Shown in pieces: positions 43,411 through 51,610 of a DNA stretch of 64,000 nt. This DNA is from CAVVMA01 sp963788205 (GTDB lineage: Bacteria > Desulfobacterota > Binatia > Binatales > Binataceae), in the NCBI GenBank assembly GCA_963788205.1, contig CAWBGG010000007.1:806001-870000 (forward strand), read 5' to 3'. Both the position numbers and the translations under genes were made by a program. How positions within the stretch are numbered: the first letter of the stretch is position 1; each line of letters begins with the position of its first letter. A model generated the notes under the pieces. It was not told where the DNA came from. It saw only the letters and a program-made list of their open reading frames with translations, and did not search any database.

Positions 43411-44385
43411 ATGGCTGAATTGGATTCGAATTCAGGTTCCCTGCCTGCCGCATCTGTGCGACGGCTTGGGGAAGCCACGCAGCACGCCCCTGCCGTCGCG
43501 TACACGACCAAGCGGGGGGTGATGTATCGCGGCTTTGCCGAGGCCGTGTTTCAGTCGGCGGTCGCGAAGAAACATGGCCGCAAGGTTCAACTTGTTCTGA
43601 CATCGCCGCCGTTCCCGCTGAATCGAAAAAAGAATTATGGCAATCGTCAAGGGGAGGAGTACGTCGAATGGCTCGCGGCGTTTGCGCCGCTCTTCAGGGA
43701 GTTTCTGACCGATGACGGCTCAATCGTCGTCGAGATGGGAAACGCGTGGGAGCCGGGTGCGCCGGTCATGTCTACGCTTGCGCTCGAGGCGCTCCTAATG
43801 TTCCTGAAGGCTGGTGACCTCAAGCTCTGCCAGCAACTCATTTGTTACAATCCCGCTCGACTCCCGACACCAGCGCAGTGGGTGAACGTCGAGCGCATCC
43901 GTGTGAAGGATTCCTACACGCACGTCTGGTGGATGGCGCCAACGGCACGCCCGAAGGCGGACAACCGCCGCGTGCTGAGGGCTTACTCTGCTTCGATGCT
44001 CAAACTGCTCCAAACGAAGAAGTACAACGCCGGGCTGAGACCCTCGGAGCATCGCATTGGCGCTACCTCATTTTTCAAGAACAATAGTGGCGCGATCCCC
44101 TCGAATGTGCTCACCTTCACCAACACGCTCTCCAATGATCGCTACCTAACCTATTGCAAAGAGCGTGGCCTGCCACTTCACCCTGCGCGTATGCCAATCG
44201 GCCTCGCAGAGTTCTTCATCAAGTTCCTCACTGAACCGCGTGACCTCGTTCTCGACCCGTTCGCCGGCAGCAATATTACTGGTGCGGCAGCCGAGAACCT
44301 TAGGCGACGCTGGGTAGCGATCGAACCGAGCGAGCACTACATCGAGGGTTCTCGGGGCCGCTTTTCGGAAACCTTCGCGGAGTGA
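43411..44385 (+). CDS. Beta-class DNA methyltransferase (N4-cytosine or N6-adenine)
   Basis: A 324-residue amino-methyltransferase. Motif IV, TSPPF, is at residues 64-68, and the SAM motif I, DPFAGSNITG, is at 282-291. The catalytic motif therefore precedes the SAM motif, as in the beta class. TSPPF favours cytosine-N4 methylation, as in SPPY/SPPF enzymes, but N6-adenine is not excluded. It uses S-adenosylmethionine to methylate a short DNA site. It heads a cassette with two winged-helix genes and a GHKL ATPase, separated from the next gene by 257 bp. No restriction endonuclease gene is recognisable nearby. Confidence 0.9.
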   Translation: MAELDSNSGSLPAASVRRLGEATQHAPAVAYTTKRGVMYRGFAEAVFQSAVAKKHGRKVQLVLTSPPFPLNRKKNYGNRQGEEYVEWLAAFAPLFREFLTDDGSIVVEMGNAWEPGAPVMSTLALEALLMFLKAGDLKLCQQLICYNPARLPTPAQWVNVERIRVKDSYTHVWWMAPTARPKADNRRVLRAYSASMLKLLQTKKYNAGLRPSEHRIGATSFFKNNSGAIPSNVLTFTNTLSNDRYLTYCKERGLPLHPARMPIGLAEFFIKFLTEPRDLVLDPFAGSNITGAAAENLRRRWVAIEPSEHYIEGSRGRFSETFAE

Positions 44386-44603
44386 ACTGTGGGCTGGGGG
44401 AGATCGGAAGCAAGGGGAACAGCCGACCTCCCATCGAGGTTCCGCCGAACCGGAGCGTCCTGTGGCCGGGGCGGCCCCACGAACGGCATCGAGCCGATTC
44501 TTGATCTCGAGTATTACCGGCACCGCGCTGTCTGCCGTTCCGCGCGCGGGGCTGTTTCCCGGCGTTTGCGAAGCAATTTCAACAAGGGTCAGTTTCTAAT
44601 TCG

Positions 44604-44634
44604 CTAGCTAAGTCTAGAAACGTTCTAGCTAGGA
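44604..44634 (+). promoter_or_regulatory. Inverted repeat overlapping the ribosome site of the winged-helix gene
   Basis: CTAGCTA (44604-44610) and TAGCTAG (44626-44632) flank an inner TCTAGA. The right arm runs into AGGAG, the ribosome site for GTG 44643. Either a protein bound here or an RNA hairpin could control expression of the three downstream genes. Confidence 0.45.
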
Positions 44635-44642
44635 GTTGACAA

Positions 44643-45206
44643 GTGGCGGATGGGGCCGTACCATTGGCACGCATGAGCGCCGACCATTCTCCCACTTCCG
44701 TTCCTAACCGCGAGGCAGTCGAGGAGTGGATCGTTGCGGTCCGGCGCCAAATCCAAGAAGTCGAAGCCCGCATCCAGCCCCTTCTCGGCGAACAGCAGGC
44801 GCTCAAGCAGCGCGAGTCGTTGCTAGCCTCCCTGCTCAAGTCCCTAGGCGCCGCCGCCGACGGCTGCCGACCGATAGCTCTTGCGCCACTGGCCGGTCCG
44901 GTGCCCGCTGTCGCGCCCGGGGAGTCGGTGCACGACTACGTGTATGCGGGTGTCCGCGCCGTGCTCGAGGAGACCGCTGGGCCGCTTCACATCAACGAGA
45001 TCCACGCGCGCTTTATCGCTCGGGGCCTCCGGGTTCCGGGCGCCGGGAAGCCGGCAAATCTGACTGCGCATCTGGGGAGCTGCGTGGGAATTTGGAGCCC
45101 GCGGCGCGGATTCTACGCACTCGCGACCGAAGGTGAGGCCGGAGTTGCAGCCCCAGCCAGAAAGCCTCGCCGGCACCGCCGCCGTCGCCGTCGCGCGAAG
45201 GGTTAA
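44643..45206 (+). CDS. HARE-HTH-like winged-helix protein with coiled coil
   Basis: A 187-residue protein. Residues 20-65 form a coiled coil (REAVEEWIVAVRRQIQEVEARIQPLLG and following). Residues about 98-160 look like a winged helix of the HARE-HTH kind (YAGVRAVLEETAGPLHINEIHARFIARGL, NLTAHL, WSPRRGFYALA). The tail is strongly basic (about 15 Arg/Lys). HARE-HTH domains are known from restriction and chromatin proteins and are proposed to read DNA modification. GTG 44643 is chosen for its AGGAG site eight bases upstream; ATG 44673 is an alternative. The GHKL gene follows after 30 bp. Confidence 0.7.
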   Translation: MADGAVPLARMSADHSPTSVPNREAVEEWIVAVRRQIQEVEARIQPLLGEQQALKQRESLLASLLKSLGAAADGCRPIALAPLAGPVPAVAPGESVHDYVYAGVRAVLEETAGPLHINEIHARFIARGLRVPGAGKPANLTAHLGSCVGIWSPRRGFYALATEGEAGVAAPARKPRRHRRRRRRAKG

Positions 45207-45236
45207 GGGACCGTTGCCGAAAAGGAGGAAGCGAAG

Positions 45237-47471
45237 ATGAAGAAGAGCCCGAAGATCCATCCGCACGCGATCGAGCTCTTGGCACGCTATTTCAATTCCC
45301 ACAAGAAGGGGCTGCCCGAGTGGCTGAAGAACGCGCGCGAAGCATACCTGCGTGCCCCGGGTGCGCCCGCCGATAGATATATCGCGATTAACTACTCGAA
45401 GGGGAAGAGGGGAACACCTGCCTACCTTGAGTGCATCGACTTTGTCGGCATCTCGGGCGCCGACATTGAGAGCCGCTTCCTCGAGTGGGCCAATCCCGAA
45501 GCGGCGGCGGTCGGCTTGAAGCCGGAAGAGCGGGAAGGCGGCCAAGGGAACGGCGGTAAGGCCTACCTCCGTCAGCTATTCGAGACGGGCTACTTCATCA
45601 GCATCTGCGACGCCAAGCTCTCGGTCGTTGGTTTCGTCGACAAAGAGAAGTTCGTACTAGATTTCGTACCCGAAGGAGCCGGCCGCGACTTGACCGGGGA
45701 CAGCAAGGCTCTCCCCGGGATGCGAAAGTATTGTCGCGAGTGGCTCCAGATCTTCGGTTACCCACCTGACGCGAACATCACTATCGTGCGCGGGGTGTCC
45801 CCCCTCAAGCCCATTGATGCCGATCGGTTGATGAACGAGATCCAGCAATTTCCGCAGGCTCGGCAGACGATCGTGGCCTGTAACGTCCAATACTTCGAGA
45901 ATGGTTCGTACAAGCGGGATTTGTCAGTCAAGGAGCCCGAACGCCATCCCGCCTTTCCAGCGCCAGCCAAGATCGCAGTGCCGATGAGCCTCGATCTCGA
46001 TGGCAAGACGGTGCTGACGGCGCGCCCCCCGGACTATCCGCAGGGCGAGCTCGAGATTTCAATCTCCTTCGCGCCGCTTCAAGGGCAGGCGTTGTCTTCT
46101 TGGAACCGTATCGATTTTCGGGCGGGCGGGCTCACGGTGGTCGGCTACAAGCCGGCCGAAGAGCTTCCGCTTAAGTTTCCTCAGTTCGGGAACCATCTTT
46201 TCGGGGTCTGCCGCCTGCCTCTCCTGACCGACCCGAAAGATAACTACGAGGCCCAGGGTCGAGGTTCGCTAATCGATGGACCGCTCTCGCTGGCCCTCTA
46301 TCGCTTCATTGCGGCCGAGGCGGACAAGCTGCTCGAGCGGCTCGCAAAGCAGACGCAAAACAGCGCGGCGCAGGAAAAAAAGAAGAACCTAGAGAAGCTG
46401 AACGACAAGTTGGCTCAATGGATCCAGAAGAAGATGACCTCGATCGGGGGCCTGAGCCTCGAGGGCGAGGATGATCAAGGGAATGGGAAGAAGCGCAGAC
46501 GGTCGCCCGAGCCCGTAAAGCACGACCCCCCGGTTAAGCTGAAAATCCATCGCGAGAAGCTTCAAATTTGCAAGGGGGTTACCTACGAGCTTCGCGCCAT
46601 CGGTTACGATGCCAACGATCTGCCGGTCCCGCCAGGAAAGCTCGTGTGGACGTCGACGAACTCAGCGGCCGCCTCGATTCACCCTGAGAAAGGGATCCTA
46701 GAGGCGAAGGCGCCCGGCATCGGCTCAGTGTCCGTAAGGAGCGCGGTTGGGCTCGTTTCGGAGAACCACGTCGCCTTCCAGGTGCACGAGGCAACCGAGA
46801 TCGAAATCAAGACACAGGGCCCCACGCAGGTCGGTTCCAATCGACGCCTCCCGCTGGCGATCACCGTGGGGACCGCCGGCGGCCAAACCGTCAAAGATCC
46901 GGTCGTCGCGTGGAAGTCTTCCGATAGCAGGGTAGTGACAGTCAGTCAGGACGGCACGCTCGTTGGCGGGGAGATGGGCGAGGCTGAGGTTGTCGCGAAA
47001 GCGGGAGACGTTACGTCGGCGCCGCTCGAGGTCGAGGTGGTCAAGGGCCACGCAGGAAATCCAAAGGGCGGCGGCACGGGGAAGCCCCGAATCTTTATCT
47101 CCGGCCAAGACCTGTGCCCGTTCGACAATTCGGAGGTTATTCTGGACCCCAAAGACCCGCTCGTCTTCCAGCGCGCGTACAAGCCCGACTACGACAACAA
47201 CGTCTTCTGGATCAACTCGCAGCATCCATTGGCGGAGACCCTCCTGACCGCCGGAGAACACACGGTCCAGTGGCGCACGTATCATTTCCAGAGGATGGTC
47301 GACGTTTTCACGACCTTGCTTCTTCGAAAGACTTTCGGGGATGAAAAAACTCTGGACGTTGACGAGGTACTCGAAGAGATGCAACCCATCATTACGCAGA
47401 TCTACGCAGATGCTAGAGAGGAGATCTTCGATCTTCTCTTCGCCGAGTCCATCGACTTCGCTAATCTTTAG
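45237..47471 (+). CDS. GHKL ATPase with C-terminal Ig-like domains
   Basis: A 744-residue protein. The N-terminus carries a Bergerat-fold ATPase: an N-box-like EWLKNAREAY (Glu28, Asn32), Asp68 in CIDFVGISG (motif G1) and GGQGNGGKA at 101-109 (motif G2). A second domain to about residue 375 would match the transducer seen in MutL/MORC/Hsp90-type proteins. A charged linker with a short coiled coil (about 375-425) precedes two bacterial Ig-like modules (about 430-605, with VWTSTNSAAASIHPEKGILEAKAPG and VAWKSSDSRVVTVSQDGTLVGG). A unique C-terminal region follows. AAGGAGGA precedes the ATG. Its neighbours point to a MORC-like role in a modification-linked system; this is inference. Confidence 0.75.
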   Translation: MKKSPKIHPHAIELLARYFNSHKKGLPEWLKNAREAYLRAPGAPADRYIAINYSKGKRGTPAYLECIDFVGISGADIESRFLEWANPEAAAVGLKPEEREGGQGNGGKAYLRQLFETGYFISICDAKLSVVGFVDKEKFVLDFVPEGAGRDLTGDSKALPGMRKYCREWLQIFGYPPDANITIVRGVSPLKPIDADRLMNEIQQFPQARQTIVACNVQYFENGSYKRDLSVKEPERHPAFPAPAKIAVPMSLDLDGKTVLTARPPDYPQGELEISISFAPLQGQALSSWNRIDFRAGGLTVVGYKPAEELPLKFPQFGNHLFGVCRLPLLTDPKDNYEAQGRGSLIDGPLSLALYRFIAAEADKLLERLAKQTQNSAAQEKKKNLEKLNDKLAQWIQKKMTSIGGLSLEGEDDQGNGKKRRRSPEPVKHDPPVKLKIHREKLQICKGVTYELRAIGYDANDLPVPPGKLVWTSTNSAAASIHPEKGILEAKAPGIGSVSVRSAVGLVSENHVAFQVHEATEIEIKTQGPTQVGSNRRLPLAITVGTAGGQTVKDPVVAWKSSDSRVVTVSQDGTLVGGEMGEAEVVAKAGDVTSAPLEVEVVKGHAGNPKGGGTGKPRIFISGQDLCPFDNSEVILDPKDPLVFQRAYKPDYDNNVFWINSQHPLAETLLTAGEHTVQWRTYHFQRMVDVFTTLLLRKTFGDEKTLDVDEVLEEMQPIITQIYADAREEIFDLLFAESIDFANL

Positions 47472-47481
47472 GCCGGTTCTT

Positions 47482-48156
47482 ATGCCCGAACTCACGAAGG
47501 CAGAGAAACTCCTTATAGCCGCAGCGCGGCTTGACGCTCGCGGAGAGCCGGAGTTCACCACAGAGGACCTTGTCGTCGAGGCCTTCAAAGCATTCCCTAA
47601 CGACTTCTTCTTGAGAGGGCATCCCGAATATCCCGATAACAATTCCGTATTGATTCAGTTGATGGGCAAGGACGCTCGCCTAATCGTGAGCGGGTGGCTG
47701 GAGAAGACGGGTACCAAGAAGTTTCGCCTCACGCCGAAAGGAGTGCAGGATGCGGCAGAGAAGGTTCCCGATCTCGCCGACTCCAAGGCGCTCACAGGAG
47801 GAGCACGAAAGCGCGAAGAAGCGCTCGCGCGGCTCTTCGAGTCAGAGGCCTTCGAGACTTTTCGAAAGGGGAACCCCGAGCAGATAACCTTCCATCAGTT
47901 CTGTCGCTTCGTTGGACTTGCAGCCCCTGACAAGTGGCAGGCGGTTAAGGGAAAACTAGAATCGGTAAAGAACCTCGTCGAACAGGCTCGCAAGCTTGGA
48001 GAGTCCGGGCAGACTGTTCGAATCCACTTCCGGGGTAGCCTCCGCGAGTACTCGCCCGCAGATCTGATGCTACTCAAGTCCGTTCTCGAAGCACTTAGGC
48101 GCCGCTTCAGCTCGGAGATGGAAGCGTGGGAGAGAAAGAGCGGAAGCTCGAGGTAA
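47482..48156 (+). CDS. Winged-helix DNA-binding protein of the methyltransferase cassette
   Basis: A 224-residue protein. The first 90 residues look like a winged helix (KLLIAAARLDARGEPEFTTEDLVVEAFKAFPNDFF, then VLIQLMGKDARLIVSGWLEKTGTKKFRLTPKG), a type found beside restriction-modification and GHKL genes. The rest is helical and charged (AFETFRKGNPEQITFHQFCRFVGLAAP, then LMLLKSVLEALRRRF). I place the start at ATG 47482, ten bases after the GHKL stop; the reading frame is open further upstream but would overlap the GHKL gene by 130 bases. It is the last gene of the cassette. Confidence 0.72.
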   Translation: MPELTKAEKLLIAAARLDARGEPEFTTEDLVVEAFKAFPNDFFLRGHPEYPDNNSVLIQLMGKDARLIVSGWLEKTGTKKFRLTPKGVQDAAEKVPDLADSKALTGGARKREEALARLFESEAFETFRKGNPEQITFHQFCRFVGLAAPDKWQAVKGKLESVKNLVEQARKLGESGQTVRIHFRGSLREYSPADLMLLKSVLEALRRRFSSEMEAWERKSGSSR

Positions 48157-48240
48157 CCGCATTGGCCTCTCGAGCCGGATTGCGTGTGGTTTCGGAACAC
48201 AAGCGCGTCGGCTAGAATCGAAGTTCTGGACGTGCCGGCG

Positions 48241-48549
48241 ATGCTGCGTTTTTTTCTTGGCTGTATGCTCGTGGGGTTGGTTGCGATCGTCATCGGATGG
48301 CGATGGTACGGGCAGGAGCTTGCGATTCAGGACACCCAGGCCAAACAGCTCATCGAACTGACCGCGCAGGTGGCGAAGCTCACTAGCGACAACGCGCGGC
48401 TCAATACCGAGCTCACGCAGGTGCAGAACGAGGAAGCGCGGCTGACGCGCGACAACGACGCGCTGCGCGAGACGATCCAGGAAACCAAACTGACCGGCAA
48501 AGTCCCGCTGAAGGACGAAATCACCCCCCCGCCCTATCCGCCGAAGTGA
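48241..48549 (+). CDS. Small membrane-anchored coiled-coil protein
   Basis: A 102-residue protein with one N-terminal transmembrane helix (FFLGCMLVGLVAIVIGWRWYG) followed by a long coiled coil rich in Leu, Asn and Glu (LIELTAQVAKLTSDNARLNTE and onward) and a Pro-rich tail (ITPPPYPPK). Topology resembles small phage or cell-envelope coiled-coil proteins, but I recognise no family. It is 84 bp after the winged-helix gene on the same strand; membership of the cassette is uncertain. Confidence 0.55.
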   Translation: MLRFFLGCMLVGLVAIVIGWRWYGQELAIQDTQAKQLIELTAQVAKLTSDNARLNTELTQVQNEEARLTRDNDALRETIQETKLTGKVPLKDEITPPPYPPK

Positions 48550-48584
48550 CGCGATGGGGCCGCTGCGCCTTGCTGTCCGGCGGG

Positions 48585-48863
48585 TTAAGAGCCTGTTGTC
48601 ACTTGCGGTTCTGCGCCAAGTACAACGGTTTGAACACCCAAGAGGCCATCAAGCCTTTGTAGAAATTCGCTGTCGTCTAGATGGCCGTTTGAATGTTCTG
48701 CCATCGCAAGCTCGACGGCACCAAAAAGCTGGCGTGCTCCGGTCTGATCATTCGGATCAATTTCCCAAGTGGCATCAACAAGCCACTCGTTGAGGTCGTC
48801 GAGCGAGATTTGACCAGCACGGAATCTTCGCAGTTGATTTTGCATCTCCGAAGTCGAAACCAT
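48585..48863 (-). CDS. Small acidic protein, unknown
   Basis: A 92-residue acidic, helical protein (MQNQLRRFRAGQISLDDLNEWLVDATWEIDPND, HSNGHLDDSEFLQRLDGLLG). GAGGAG lies nine bases before the ATG, which supports it. The start codon overlaps the start of the opposite-strand gene at 48862 (shared CATG). Small acidic proteins beside a basic partner are often immunity or antitoxin proteins, but I have no family match. Confidence 0.5.
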   Translation of the reverse strand: MVSTSEMQNQLRRFRAGQISLDDLNEWLVDATWEIDPNDQTGARQLFGAVELAMAEHSNGHLDDSEFLQRLDGLLGVQTVVLGAEPQVTTGS

Positions 48864-49182
48864 GTCGTCTCACTCCTCACGGAAAACGGTGCGCGTTTCA
48901 GCGCAGAGGCTTAGACAAATTTTCAACGACGGTCAATACTGGGAACGTACCCAACGCGGAGATTTCAAAGAAATTGTGATATCAAGCAACCCTGCCCCTA
49001 TTAAATCAGGACAACGGCCCAAAACCAAGAGCGAGATTATCGAATACAGAAACCTCACGGAACGAGTCGCGCTTGTGCATCAATATACCCATCTAGACGG
49101 CACATTAGGCGGAAGCGGTCGGCCTGATCCTGAAATCGTCCTAGACGGCAATACGCTATACATCCTACAATCTGGCACGTAA
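48862..49182 (+). CDS. Small conserved-looking protein, unknown
   Basis: A 106-residue protein (VSAQRLRQIFNDGQYWERTQRGDF, then VALVHQYTHLDGTLGGSGRPDPEIVLDGNTLYIL). The C-terminal HQY-x4-DGT-x3-SGRPDP pattern looks like a real family motif rather than chance, and codon use is unlike an antisense shadow. No strong ribosome site precedes ATG 48862; GTG 48889 is a possible start. It is divergent from the acidic protein at 48863. Function unknown. Confidence 0.5.
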   Translation: MSSHSSRKTVRVSAQRLRQIFNDGQYWERTQRGDFKEIVISSNPAPIKSGQRPKTKSEIIEYRNLTERVALVHQYTHLDGTLGGSGRPDPEIVLDGNTLYILQSGT

Positions 49183-49219
49183 AATGTCGGTCTGTCACGC
49201 AGAACACGCGCACGCCCTA

Positions 49220-49402
49220 CTATCGTGCGGCTTTCGATTCCCGTAGCGCGACCGTCCGTAGCCAAGCCGACAGGTCTAGGCCGACTCCGCTTGCCGTCTC
49301 GGTAAATAGCCGCTTCTGCTCTGCCGTTAGGCGGATGCGCAGCAACTCGCCCTTCAGTTGATTCCTCGGTTTCCGGTGCGCCGCTTTCGGTAATGCTGCC
49401 AT
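49220..49402 (-). CDS. Ribbon-helix-helix small protein
   Basis: A 60-residue protein: a basic lead, then a strand and two helices (LLRIRLTAEQKRLFTETASGVGLDLSAWLRTVALRE), the layout of ribbon-helix-helix antitoxins and plasmid-mobilisation proteins. No toxin gene is adjacent, so it may be an orphan. A palindrome at 49466-49480, about 64 bp upstream of the start, is a plausible operator. Confidence 0.6.
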   Translation of the reverse strand: MAALPKAAHRKPRNQLKGELLRIRLTAEQKRLFTETASGVGLDLSAWLRTVALRESKAAR

Positions 49403-49465
49403 AAGACCAGTGTACCCACAAAAGAAACGGATGTAAAACCCGCTTAACTTTTGTCACTCTGTTGT

Positions 49466-49480
49466 AAGTACATTGTACTT
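49466..49480. promoter_or_regulatory. Operator-like palindrome upstream of the ribbon-helix-helix gene
   Basis: AAGTACA-T-TGTACTT is a perfect 15-bp palindrome, extended by GTTG and CAAC on its flanks. It lies between the ribbon-helix-helix gene and the degraded XRE gene. Confidence 0.5.
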
Positions 49481-49512
49481 CAACCATTTGCTGTCTCTTG
49501 GCGATTATGCGC

Positions 49513-49995
49513 TCAAATGCTGCGTGCCCGGCCTCGAGAAGCCTTTCGGGCTCTTCTTCTATGCGTTTCCAGCGGCAACTCTGGTCCAAGCTTGACGCCC
49601 AGGCGCCGCGCAACTTCAAGTACGCGGGTCAGGCTCGCCGAAGCATATTCAGTGGCCTCGTATCTCTGAATCTGTTGCTCCTTCAGGCCTAGTTTTTTCG
49701 CGAGGTCCCGCTGGCTCAGACCGTTCGTTATGCGGGCCTGAGTCATAGTCTGCGGAAGCTGATCCAGCGACTGCACCTCCGGGACTCGTGCCTTGCCCGA
49801 GGTAAGCGCCTCGTATTCAGCGATCTCGGTCCGCAGATCCTCCAACTGGCTTCAGAGCGCGTCCTCCTGCGCTTTCAGCAGCAGCGGATGCATTTTCGGA
49901 GCGCTCGCCCCTCTCTTCGATGCTGACTGCAATGCCTGAGCGAATTTGTCCGCCTGCGCCCGCGTGATTCGATACTGTCGCTCGTTCTTAATCAT
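49513..49995 (-). pseudogene. XRE-family regulator with an in-frame TGA
   Basis: From ATG 49995 (GGAGG nine bases upstream) the frame reads MIKNERQYRITRAQADKFAQ and continues to KAQEDAL, then meets TGA at 49854-49852. It resumes at once with SQLEDLRTEIAEYEAL and an XRE helix-turn-helix (TNGLSQRDLAKKLGLKEQQIQRYEATEY). Total length without the stop is 160 residues. The expected codon is CGA (Arg), one transition away. Translation could restart at TTG 49845, giving a 110-residue HTH protein. Just upstream, a short frame ending WIVALDLRRFGDD overlaps the start (ATGATTAA), which looks like the residue of a partner gene. Confidence 0.78.
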
Positions 49996-50070
49996 CGCCG
50001 AACCTCCGTAGATCCAGGGCGACAATCCAGAGCACCTGTGGCGCCCTTGCGCCGCAGGTATGCAGTCTGT

Positions 50071-50985
50071 TCAGGCTCGATTGTCGTATTTGCTGTAGCC
50101 TTCGAAATAGCTCGGCCGGTCGAGATCGGAAATGAGCCCGGGCTGTGTTGGGCGCCATCCCAGCCGCTCCTGCGTTTGCGCGCTTGAAGCCGGGCCGTCG
50201 ATACCAAGGACGTACCCGAGGAAGCCAAAATGGTCGGCTGCCTCCTCGGGGGATTTGGCGACGACCGGCACATTCAGGCGCCGGCCGATTACGTCAGCGA
50301 TGTCTCGAACCGGCACGCCCTGGTCGGCGACCGCGTGATACCTGGCTCCTGCGGAACCCTTCTCAAGCGCCAGCCTGAAGAGGTGGGCAGCATCGAGCCG
50401 GTGCACCGCGGGCCAGCGGTTGAGTCCGTCACCCACATACGCCGAAACACCCTTTTGACGCGCGATGCCGATGAGAGCCGGAACGAAGCCGTGGTCGCCG
50501 TCGCCATGGACCGACGGCGGCAGCCGTACGACGCTGCCGCGCACGCCGCGGCCGGCGGCCGCCAGCACCGTAGCCTCCGACGCGGCGCGAGGGACGTCGA
50601 CGCTCACGGGCGCGTCCTGTTCCGTGCCGGGACGGGCATGCGCAACCATCAGGGTTCCGGATGCTATGACCAAGGGCTTACCCGAGCCCTCCAGCGCGCC
50701 GGCCAGCGCCTCCACCGCGCGCCGGTCTGACTCGACGGACGCCGCATAGGCGGAGAAGTCGTGGATAAAGGCGGTGTGAATCACGCCATCGGAGGCGGCT
50801 GCTGCGCTGCGCAGGCTTTCCAAGTCTTCCAGGCTACCGCGCTGCACCTGGGCGCCGGCGGCGATGAGAGAGTTGGCGGCCGCCTCTGAGCGCGCCAGTC
50901 CGAGCACCTGATGGCCCGCGCTAATTAGTTCCTGAAGAATGGCAGATCCGATAAAGCCTGTAGCACCGGTGACGAAGACACGCAT
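50071..50985 (-). CDS. NAD-dependent epimerase/dehydratase, extended SDR
   Basis: A 304-residue short-chain dehydrogenase of the extended class. The nucleotide motif is VTGATGFIGSAILQELISAGHQVLGLAR. The expected YxxxK is replaced by a variant (ASGTLMVAHA, then RAASEATVLAAAGRGVRGSVVRLPPSVHGDGDHGFVP), as in many atypical SDRs. The substrate is unknown. ATG 50985 follows AGGAG by about eight bases. Intact, although it lies between degraded genes. Confidence 0.88.
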   Translation of the reverse strand: MRVFVTGATGFIGSAILQELISAGHQVLGLARSEAAANSLIAAGAQVQRGSLEDLESLRSAAAASDGVIHTAFIHDFSAYAASVESDRRAVEALAGALEGSGKPLVIASGTLMVAHARPGTEQDAPVSVDVPRAASEATVLAAAGRGVRGSVVRLPPSVHGDGDHGFVPALIGIARQKGVSAYVGDGLNRWPAVHRLDAAHLFRLALEKGSAGARYHAVADQGVPVRDIADVIGRRLNVPVVAKSPEEAADHFGFLGYVLGIDGPASSAQTQERLGWRPTQPGLISDLDRPSYFEGYSKYDNRA

Positions 50986-51064
50986 CACACTTCTCCTTTA
51001 CTTCAATCCATGAAAGAGGCCGCAACCCGACCCCAAGTCAAGCGGTGAAGCGCGGCTGGCGGCC

Positions 51065-51610
51065 TTACGCCTTGAGGTCGGGCGGCTTGAGGCCGAAGCG
51101 CTGCAACTCGGCGAGAAAGCTGAGCGAGCGCAGGTTCGGCATCCGATCCAGATAGACCTCGCCGTTCAGATGGTCGGTCTCGTGCTGGATCACGCGGGCG
51201 TGAAAATCCGTGGCGACAAAATCGAGTTGCTCGGCGTTGCGGCCCAGCGCCTGCACGCGCACGCTCCTAAAGCGCGGCACCGAGCCGCGCAGGTCCGGGA
51301 TGCTAAGGCAGCCCTCCCCGTCCTCGACCGTCGTGGGATCGAGCACGGTCACGAGCGGATTGACGATCACGGTGAGCGGAATCGGCGGCGCGTCGGGGTA
51401 GCGGGGGTTATGCTCGCATTCGAGCACCGCGACCTGGAGCGACAGATGGACCTGCGGGGCGGCCAGCCCGACGCCGGCGTACTCGTGCATCGTCTCGACC
51501 ATGTCGTCGAGCAGTTGCTGGAATTGCGGCGTCGTGATCCGCTCGACGGCAACCGGTCCGGCCGCCATCCGGACGCACGGATGGCCGAGGCGGGCAACTT
51601 TGAGGATCAT
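51065..51610 (-). CDS. def: Peptide deformylase
   Basis: A 181-residue deformylase with its three signature motifs: GVGLAAPQV, EGCLSIPDLRG (metal-binding Cys) and HETDHLNG (metal-binding His pair and catalytic Glu). It removes the N-formyl group from new proteins in the cytoplasm. It is probably expressed alone from a promoter near 51734-51763. The fmt gene is not adjacent. Confidence 0.95.
   Translation of the reverse strand: MILKVARLGHPCVRMAAGPVAVERITTPQFQQLLDDMVETMHEYAGVGLAAPQVHLSLQVAVLECEHNPRYPDAPPIPLTVIVNPLVTVLDPTTVEDGEGCLSIPDLRGSVPRFRSVRVQALGRNAEQLDFVATDFHARVIQHETDHLNGEVYLDRMPNLRSLSFLAELQRFGLKPPDLKA

Noticed and set aside
44635..44663. TTGACA/TACCAT promoter giving a leaderless start at ATG 44673
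   Set aside because: The same bases contain an AGGAG site at good spacing for GTG 44643, which explains translation better. The match may be chance.
49852..49854. TGA read as an amino acid (recoding) in the XRE gene
   Set aside because: No selenocysteine-type hairpin is evident, TGA is used as a normal stop in many genes here, and a CGA to TGA transition explains it simply.
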